Below are positions 7,503-12,745 of a stretch of 12,745 bases of DNA, one piece after another (position 1 is the first letter of the stretch; each line of letters starts with the position of its first letter). Under the pieces are notes generated by a model. That model saw only the letters and a program-made list of their open reading frames with translations. It had not been told where the DNA came from and searched no databases. The stretch spans positions 1-12,745 of the forward strand of contig JAHLWJ010000119.1 in assembly GCA_019057975.1 (NCBI GenBank). Direction: 5' to 3'. The translations under genes were made by a program, and so were the position numbers. The stretch is from Promethearchaeota archaeon. GTDB lineage: Archaea > Asgardarchaeota > Lokiarchaeia > Sigynarchaeales > SOKP01.

Positions 7503-8442
7503 ACCAAAAACAATATCCTTGAATGAGAAAAATAGGTTTATTAATCCAGTATATATATTGAACCAATATGCCTTGATTTCAACAATTGAAAACGATATTA
7601 TCTTTAGAAACAAAAATCAACTTGATCCTCTTTTTTGTTGCGGTGTTGTCAAAAAATTTGGGCAATCCGTTCATAATATTAAAGAAAATGAAGTTGTATC
7701 ATATATATCAAAAAATTTAGATTTGAACATAATCTTACCCTCTAATTTGATTTTTAAAATGAAAGAATATAATCCCAAACTTATTTCGATCCTGCCATAT
7801 GCTTCATATGGAATGAAAATTTTGAGAGAAACTAATCCAAAATTAAGTCAGAATTTATTAATATTCGGGTTTAATATGTTTTCTTTTTTATTATCAAAGA
7901 TTTTAGTAAAAAGTGGTGCTAATATCCATATCCTTAAGCTATCAAACGATAATTATAGTTATGATTTAGAGAAGGAAAAAGATATAGATGTTATAAATAT
8001 CGACGACTATATTCAAAATCAAATAAATAAAATCAGAATTGATAAAATAATATTAATGACTGACTTAAATCAAATTATTCTTGAAGCTGTAATTCATTTA
8101 CATAACAAATTTGAGAGCCTAGAAATCTTTGATATCGGAGTAAATCATCAAAAAGAAAAAGAACAAGGCAAAATTAAAATTAATCAAATTTCGAGATACA
8201 ATATAGATTTTATTAATTCTAATTATAAAAAGAGTGTATACTATCCTTATGATTACATGAGATGGGATTATAAAAGAAATCTTCAATATTTCATTCAATT
8301 AATTGAGCAAAATAAAATTGTTTTAGATTTTATAAACCCAATGCAGGTTAATGTGAAAAATTTAGATGAATTAAAGGAACAAATCCCCCATATTATGGAT
8401 AAGATACCCGGAAAATTAATTCTTTTTAAATTACAAAATTAA
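7483..8442 (+). CDS. Degenerate medium-chain-dehydrogenase-like protein, relative of the upstream N-terminal domain
   Basis: I first saw this 319-residue protein as unknown, but it aligns by eye with the N-terminal half of the upstream bi-domain oxidoreductase. YALIS (29-33) matches YALIS (33-37). CCGVVKKFG (52-60) matches CSGIIQKTN (112-120). LPYASYGMKILRE (104-116) matches LGSIALHSIHRA (165-176). YDYMRWDYKRNLQYFIQLI (256-274) matches YIPWTVKRNMEFFLKLI (325-341). The nucleotide-binding glycines are lost: GTGLIG in the partner reads GFNMFS here (129-134), keeping only the first Gly. No acidic residue fits the NAD-ribose position with confidence. An insert of about 55 residues after YALIS in the partner is absent. 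It is therefore probably catalytically dead or cofactor-free, perhaps a regulatory or structural partner (inference). ATG 7483 overlaps the previous gene by 20 bases, suggesting translational coupling, and the N-terminal alignment supports this start. Confidence 0.75.
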   Translation: MVIYIFKPKTISLNEKNRFINPVYILNQYALISTIENDIIFRNKNQLDPLFCCGVVKKFGQSVHNIKENEVVSYISKNLDLNIILPSNLIFKMKEYNPKLISILPYASYGMKILRETNPKLSQNLLIFGFNMFSFLLSKILVKSGANIHILKLSNDNYSYDLEKEKDIDVINIDDYIQNQINKIRIDKIILMTDLNQIILEAVIHLHNKFESLEIFDIGVNHQKEKEQGKIKINQISRYNIDFINSNYKKSVYYPYDYMRWDYKRNLQYFIQLIEQNKIVLDFINPMQVNVKNLDELKEQIPHIMDKIPGKLILFKLQN

Positions 8443-8473
8443 ATTAGAATTAGGCAAAAATTAAGAATTCCTA

Positions 8474-10054
8474 TTATTCTGAAATTTCCTTCATAAGTAA
8501 AAACAAATAGTCCGAATATTCATAATAATAGTTTGGTTCCGTTAAAAATCTCTTTAATTTATCTTTTAAATCCTTGTAAGAATTAGCAAATATATTATTT
8601 TCATCAGGAAAATAATACTTTAAATTAACTTTATTTTTAGGATTAATTATTAAGAATGGCATTCTATTTAATAATTCAAAAACATATGTAGAATAAAGAG
8701 TAATGCTCAGGAAGTTATAGTTTGAAGGTAAGTCGGATATTTTTTCAATGATTTTTATTTTATCTGAGAATATTTTATCTACCTCTTTAGAATTAGGATG
8801 ATATTTAACAAAAATAGGTATATTTAAGTCCCTTACTAAACTTTCAATAAATTCTACTGTTTTCTTATATGCAGCTTTAATTGTAATTGAATTGATACTT
8901 GAAAGAATAGACTGTGCTATAAAAACGATTGCAAAGTCTTGAGTTATGTCTTTTTTTTGCCTAATTGGTGAAATCTCCGTTTCAAAATATCGAAAGTTTG
9001 TTGAAGAACTAATATAATAATCTTTTTGTACTTTTGAAAAAACATAGAACTCATCATAATTCACAATAGGACAGTAAACTCCAAGCCCATGAGCAAAATT
9101 TATTACTTTAATATTTCTTTTTTTCAATAACTCTGTTAAATATGTTGTGCTTGGTAAAAATTCTTCCTTTGTATAAAATTCTTTAACATCTGGAAATTCT
9201 TTCGTTAAATATTCAATATAATCATCAATTTCTAATCGTGCTATTATCACATGAAGAAAAGGGATCTTTAATTTTTTAGGAATTAAACTAAAATAGTTTC
9301 TTATAGCGATTTTTATCAGCTTGTAATAATTGATTTTTGGGATATAGAAAAAATAATTCCTATTATTAATTTTTAAATGTTCAAGATACTTTTCTTGCCT
9401 TTTGGAAGGGAAAAATCCAAGGTAACCCGGATTTATGTGAATAATCGTATTTTCAAGTGATTGTTTTAACCTGTTAAGATATATATTCTCAGCTAAATCT
9501 ACCCAACATCTAAGTATTCTAGAATATTTAATTTCAGTTTTGTAGCTTGACTTTTTAGCAGGAAATAGTTTAATTACTTTAGTATATCTCAATTTCCTTC
9601 TATAAATGGCATAAAACATCATAATTGGAAGTATTTTAATACGCTTTGAAAAAACTTTTTCAACATTAATATCAAATTCCTTCAAGAGTAATTGATCATC
9701 TTTCGACAGAAAAGAAGATTGTATTTTTTTCACTTTATATTTATGATCCAATAAGAATTTGATTAAACAAGCTTTTCTATGAATTTCTGCGTCCTTCAAA
9801 AAAAGAAAATTAATTAAATGATTTTTAAACGATTCATTTAAATTTAAAAATTTCAAAAAATACTTAATAATCTTTATTTTAATATCTCTAATTTCAAAAT
9901 TAACTAAGTTAATCTCATTTATATTAAAAATAATTTTTTTATTATCCTTAAATTCTATACTTACGCTATTTTTGTTTAGATAATAATAATTTTTAAATGT
10001 CTTAATGAACCAATTTTTTTTTACATGTTTTTCAATTAAATTTTTTCCATTCAT
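8474..10054 (-). CDS. Putative GT-B-fold glycosyltransferase, sialyl-/capsule-polysaccharide-transferase-like
   Basis: This 526-residue protein has no signal peptide or clear membrane segment. The C-terminal half shows motifs of GT-B enzymes of the polysialyltransferase, capsule (KpsC/KpsS) and CDP-glycerol-transferase type. These are VINFAHGLG (318-325) with H322-G323, an HP motif in FVKYHPNS (415-422, H419-P420), and a following S/T-rich motif LSITLYSTYVFELL (449-462) that precedes PFLIINP, where donor-phosphate contacts sit in these families. The N-terminal ~200 residues are unrecognised; INPGYLGFFPSKR (207-219) probably begins the core of the first Rossmann-like domain. The HP and S/T pair together with the nearby NeuB homologue suggests transfer of a CMP-activated nonulosonic acid, but other nucleotide-sugar or polyol-phosphate donors are possible. 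The gene converges on the dehydrogenase block (31-base gap) and is divergent from the membrane glycosyltransferase. The ATG lacks a Shine-Dalgarno sequence. Confidence 0.6.
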   Translation of the reverse strand: MNGKNLIEKHVKKNWFIKTFKNYYYLNKNSVSIEFKDNKKIIFNINEINLVNFEIRDIKIKIIKYFLKFLNLNESFKNHLINFLFLKDAEIHRKACLIKFLLDHKYKVKKIQSSFLSKDDQLLLKEFDINVEKVFSKRIKILPIMMFYAIYRRKLRYTKVIKLFPAKKSSYKTEIKYSRILRCWVDLAENIYLNRLKQSLENTIIHINPGYLGFFPSKRQEKYLEHLKINNRNYFFYIPKINYYKLIKIAIRNYFSLIPKKLKIPFLHVIIARLEIDDYIEYLTKEFPDVKEFYTKEEFLPSTTYLTELLKKRNIKVINFAHGLGVYCPIVNYDEFYVFSKVQKDYYISSSTNFRYFETEISPIRQKKDITQDFAIVFIAQSILSSINSITIKAAYKKTVEFIESLVRDLNIPIFVKYHPNSKEVDKIFSDKIKIIEKISDLPSNYNFLSITLYSTYVFELLNRMPFLIINPKNKVNLKYYFPDENNIFANSYKDLKDKLKRFLTEPNYYYEYSDYLFLLMKEISE

Positions 10055-10108
10055 TAACTTTTAATTGAGTTAATTAATTAAGTATTTCGTAGTAAAGGTT
10101 AGTAATAC

Positions 10109-10116
10109 TTTATAAA
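10109..10116. promoter_or_regulatory. Palindromic TATA-like box midway between two divergent genes
   Basis: The element tttataaa is a perfect palindrome centred about 58 bases from the minus-strand ATG (10054) and about 54 bases from the plus-strand ATG (10167). With archaeal spacing (start site roughly 25 bases from the TATA box) it would give leaders of about 30 bases in both directions. It lies in a 112-base AT-rich gap that also holds ttaattaattaa (10070-10081). The sequence is certain; the promoter role is inferred. Confidence 0.4.
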
Positions 10117-10166
10117 ATTTTTTTAATCTTTAATTAAATTACTATTTATTAAAAAATCTATACGAC

Positions 10167-11849
10167 ATGGTAAAAATGAAAACTTCTGATTTTAAATTAT
10201 TTTTACTTAAACACCAGACATTCTTTAGTTTTATAGTCCTTAATTCAGTTTTTATTTTTTTATATTTATATAAATTAGAGTTATTTCCATTAATATGGAT
10301 TGATGAAGGGTATTTTAGTAATCCGGCTTATGATTTAATCAACAATGGGTTATTTAGAACTTATATCTATGATGGTTATTTAAATTTAGAAGATTTTACA
10401 TTTTGGCAACCGCCATTCTATCTTTTACTCTTAGCATTGTCCTTTAAAATATTTGGAATTTCATTGTTAAGTGGTCGAATCGTGAGTGTGATTTTAGCAA
10501 TTATTGGAATTAATATTTTTTATTGTATTGCAAAGCGTTTTTTAAAAAAGAATTCTGCTTTAATTATTACAACCTTAATGGGGACATTTAGTTATTATTT
10601 TATATCAGCTAGACAAATTAGAATGGATATTGCTGTATCAACATTTACCCTTGTTTCTTTTTTTTTCTTATTTTTTAAATACTACGATTCAGATTCAAGT
10701 GAACGAAAAAAGATAAGCTACTTAATATTCTCGGGAATTTTTAGTGCTTTAGCTATTTTAAGTCATCCAAATGGTTTGCTTTCTGTTTTACTGAATATTA
10801 TTTGTATATTTCTCTATAATATTCCTTTGAAAAGTAAATTCATTCTCTCAACTAAACTGGTTTATCAAATAAAAGAGAAATTTAAGCCCGTATTAGTTTA
10901 CTGCGCTACAATATTCTTTATATGTTTTCCATACTTAATAATAATTCTTTTTAATTTAGAGATTTTTCAAACTCAGTTTTCAAGACAAATTGGAACTTCT
11001 ATAACGGACATATGGAGCAATCTTATTACAGAGCCTGAACGCTATATTGTGATCTTACGAGCTTATGCTAATAATCCTCTATTTTCTTCATTTCCAGATT
11101 TAATGAAATATTTTATTATTTTCTTCTTAATATTTATTTTTGCAATCGGCTTTCTAATATTAATCTTTTTGACAATAAAAAACGATAATAAAAATGCTAA
11201 AATATTACTAATTTATACTATAGGGATTTTGATTTTTTTTGCTTTCATAATATCTAATAAAACTAGGCAGTATTTGTGTATAATGTCTCCTTATCTTTTT
11301 TTATTAGTTGTCTATTCATTTTCATACAGAAGATTAATTTTTCTAAAATTGGACAGATTTAAGTATAAGTCTATTCAAATTATCAAAAAATATATTGACC
11401 AGAAATTACTTCCAATATATAAATTTATTTGGCTTATTATTATTTTATTAATCCATGTATCTAACCTTTTTTCTTTTTATTTAGTTAATGAAGATTATAA
11501 CCCATATTATATTCATACAGTCTTAGAAAATCATTCAATTTCGAATCAAGATCTCATTATAGCAAATCCAACATTTTTTATTCCTTTATATGATTATAAC
11601 ATAGTTCATTACAATGTTTTTTATATGCGTAATAAATCAGGAGAATCTTTGGATGCTTTACTTCTTGAATATAACCCAAAATATTTTCTCTATGATGCGA
11701 GATGGCGTGATTATAGTGGTACGGGATTCGATATCGAATTTCTAAATTATTGGGAGTTTTTCTTTACGAATAATTGTACCTTATTAGAATTATTTAATTC
11801 TACAGTTAGTTCTTTAGATCCTTTATATTTATATGGGCTTAACAGTTAA
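10167..11849 (+). CDS. GT39/ArnT-like (GT-C) integral membrane glycosyltransferase
   Basis: This 560-residue protein has about eleven membrane segments. After the first (~18-36) comes the acidic loop motif WIDEG (44-48; D46/E47), the expected catalytic position in GT-C enzymes. Next are WQPPFYLLLLAL (80-91), corresponding to the KPP-Y motif of the ArnT/PMT_2 group, ARQIRMD (148-154), and LSHPNG (198-203). The C-terminal ~120 residues (from ~441) are a soluble, presumably extracytoplasmic domain with four N-X-S/T sequons (N455, N489, N536, N544). Family members transfer sugars from polyprenyl-phosphate carriers to lipids, proteins or glycans on the outer face of the membrane; donor and acceptor here cannot be read from sequence. 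A second ATG three codons in is an equally possible start, and neither has a Shine-Dalgarno sequence. The gene ends 2 bases before the end of the convergent NeuB gene. Confidence 0.87.
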   Translation: MVKMKTSDFKLFLLKHQTFFSFIVLNSVFIFLYLYKLELFPLIWIDEGYFSNPAYDLINNGLFRTYIYDGYLNLEDFTFWQPPFYLLLLALSFKIFGISLLSGRIVSVILAIIGINIFYCIAKRFLKKNSALIITTLMGTFSYYFISARQIRMDIAVSTFTLVSFFFLFFKYYDSDSSERKKISYLIFSGIFSALAILSHPNGLLSVLLNIICIFLYNIPLKSKFILSTKLVYQIKEKFKPVLVYCATIFFICFPYLIIILFNLEIFQTQFSRQIGTSITDIWSNLITEPERYIVILRAYANNPLFSSFPDLMKYFIIFFLIFIFAIGFLILIFLTIKNDNKNAKILLIYTIGILIFFAFIISNKTRQYLCIMSPYLFLLVVYSFSYRRLIFLKLDRFKYKSIQIIKKYIDQKLLPIYKFIWLIIILLIHVSNLFSFYLVNEDYNPYYIHTVLENHSISNQDLIIANPTFFIPLYDYNIVHYNVFYMRNKSGESLDALLLEYNPKYFLYDARWRDYSGTGFDIEFLNYWEFFFTNNCTLLELFNSTVSSLDPLYLYGLNS

Positions 11850-11851
11850 GA

Positions 11852-12730
11852 TTACAGAGTATTTATGTTTCTTAATTTTTCTTTTATAATTTTCTCAGCT
11901 TCAGTTACTTTTTTTATTCCATCTCCCTTCCAGAGTTCTAGCTTTCTTAAATCTCGAATCAGTCGTCTTAATCCAGAAAATTCTAAACTAGCTGCTTGAT
12001 CTGAACCCCACATTGCTCGGTCTAACGTTATATGTCTTTCGATAACCTTAGCTCCGAGATTTGCTGCTACCAATGAAGCTGAAATTCCGTATTCATGCCC
12101 ACTATAACCTATAATATGTTCTGGATATTTTTCCCTTAAAGTAAGAATATAGTTTAAATTTAAATCTATGTCTGGAGCAGGATAACTAGAATTGCAATGC
12201 AGTAATATAAGTTCGTCATCTTTTAATATTTCAACTGCCTTTTCTATTTCCTCTTCAGTACTCATTCCCAAAGACAAAAAAATTGGCTTATTAAGAGAAC
12301 TTATTTTTTCTAATAATTCCCTATCTGTTAACTTAGCGGAAGGAATTTTATAACATGGTACATTGAATTTTTCTAAAAAATCCACACTTAATAAATCCCA
12401 TGGAGATGCAAACCAGATAAGGTTCTTCAAGCGATTGTAATTATCAATTTCCTTATATTCTGCATCCCAAAATTCGATTTTTTTTTTATAGTCAATATAA
12501 GGAATTTCACCCCAAGGAGTTTCATAAATCATTTGTTTTTTATATTCAGGTACGCAAATATCTGGCGTTCTTTTTTGAAATTTAACAGCATCAGTACCAC
12601 AAATATTTGCTATATCAATTAACTTCTTAGCGTTGTCCAAAGAGCCGTTATGGTTTATCCCAATTTCAGCAATGAAAAAGATTGGAGATGTTGCAGATAT
12701 TATTTTTTCCCTAATTTTAATTTCTTTCAT
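11852..12730 (-). CDS. neuB: NeuB-family N-acetylneuraminate/nonulosonate synthase lacking SAF domain
   Basis: This 292-residue TIM-barrel enzyme should condense phosphoenolpyruvate with an N-acylated hexose to make a nonulosonic acid (sialic-, legionaminic- or pseudaminic-type) in the cytosol. Visible signatures are AEIGINHNG (21-29), VKFQK (49-53), YKIPSA (127-132), LSLGMST (152-158), LLHCNSSYPAP (176-186), GYSGHEYG (208-215) and ERHITLDRAMWGSDQAASLE (231-250). H212 and H233 correspond to the metal-binding histidines of characterised NeuB. The protein stops right after the barrel at EKLRNINTL, whereas NeuB is usually about 340-350 residues with a C-terminal SAF (antifreeze-like) domain. The WGSDQAAS variant resembles a short NeuB subgroup. 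ATG 12730 gives the normal distance to AEIG, but the frame stays open to the right edge, so an upstream start cannot be excluded. No Shine-Dalgarno sequence is visible. The exact sugar product is unknown. Confidence 0.88.
   Translation of the reverse strand: MKEIKIREKIISATSPIFFIAEIGINHNGSLDNAKKLIDIANICGTDAVKFQKRTPDICVPEYKKQMIYETPWGEIPYIDYKKKIEFWDAEYKEIDNYNRLKNLIWFASPWDLLSVDFLEKFNVPCYKIPSAKLTDRELLEKISSLNKPIFLSLGMSTEEEIEKAVEILKDDELILLHCNSSYPAPDIDLNLNYILTLREKYPEHIIGYSGHEYGISASLVAANLGAKVIERHITLDRAMWGSDQAASLEFSGLRRLIRDLRKLELWKGDGIKKVTEAEKIIKEKLRNINTL
11868..11893 (+). terminator. Possible T-rich archaeal-type terminator after the GT39-like gene
   Basis: Starting about 18 bases after the plus-strand stop, the plus strand reads as T runs (tttctt, ttttt, tttt, tttt) inside the tail of the antisense NeuB gene. 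Archaeal termination can use T-tracts without hairpins. Background AT content is so high that this is weak evidence, and no hairpin was seen. Confidence 0.2.
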
Positions 12731-12745
12731 TTGTCTAATATGTTC

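Noticed and set aside
7483..8442. Pseudogene remnant interpretation of the degenerate dehydrogenase
   Set aside because: The frame is intact for 319 codons and spans the whole domain. Its start overlaps the upstream gene neatly, and the losses are substitutions rather than frameshifts, so a maintained protein is more likely.
8443..8473. Hairpin terminator between the convergent genes
   Set aside because: The only pairing seen is a 5-base gaatt/aattc stem with a long loop, which is too weak to call.
10070..10081. ttaattaattaa palindrome as an operator
   Set aside because: Simple AT palindromes of this size are expected often in this composition, and nothing else supports a binding site.
1..12745. 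CRISPR arrays, tRNA genes, insertion sequences, defence-system genes
   Set aside because: No regularly spaced repeats, tRNA-like cloverleaf sequences, transposase motifs or terminal inverted repeats, and no defence-type domains, were seen by eye on either strand.

Overview
The window is a very AT-rich stretch (by eye well under 30% G+C) holding seven genes for cell-surface polysaccharide or glycoconjugate metabolism. No RNA genes, insertion sequences, CRISPR arrays or integration scars were seen, and no gap between genes exceeds about 180 bases. The likely source is an archaeon, possibly an Asgard/Lokiarchaeia-type lineage. This rests on four observations: no convincing Shine-Dalgarno sequence at any of the seven starts; TATA-like boxes about 55-60 bases upstream of some starts; Lys/Ile/Asn-heavy proteins; and a concanavalin-like (LamG-type) module in a membrane protein, ending in a WNPDF-type motif that I associate with Asgard membrane proteins. 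A low-GC, SD-poor bacterium such as a Bacteroidota member is the main alternative, because the lyase plus bi-domain oxidoreductase pairing is common in bacterial polysaccharide loci. The taxonomic call is an inference.

Layout. Positions 1-2973 (minus) encode the first ~991 residues of a multi-pass membrane protein resembling GT-C glycosyltransferases. Its extracytoplasmic domain carries a concanavalin-like insert and many N-glycosylation sequons, and the gene runs off the left edge. Divergent from it is a three-gene plus-strand block: a heparinase II/III-family protein (3150-5192), a two-domain oxidoreductase joining a medium-chain dehydrogenase to a Gfo/Idh/MocA dehydrogenase (5307-7502), and a degenerate relative of the medium-chain dehydrogenase domain (7483-8442), which overlaps its predecessor by 20 bases. 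Converging on this block is a minus-strand GT-B-like putative glycosyltransferase with HG, HP and S/T-rich motifs (8474-10054). Divergent from that is a GT39/ArnT-like membrane glycosyltransferase (10167-11849). It ends 2 bases from the convergent end of a NeuB-family sialic-acid-type synthase that lacks the usual SAF domain (11852-12730).

How the genes may work together (inference). The NeuB homologue would supply a nonulosonic acid (sialic-, legionaminic- or pseudaminic-like). The GT-B protein, whose motifs resemble sialyl- and capsule-polysaccharide transferases, could transfer it. The two membrane GT-C-like proteins would glycosylate lipid-linked or protein acceptors on the outer face. 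The lyase-fold protein and the two dehydrogenase genes would modify uronate or other sugar residues, by elimination, epimerisation or keto-intermediate chemistry. The most unusual items are the degenerate dehydrogenase encoded next to its intact relative, the leaderless lyase-fold enzyme, the sequon-dense concanavalin-like insert, and the pairing of a sialyltransferase-like GT-B with a SAF-less NeuB.
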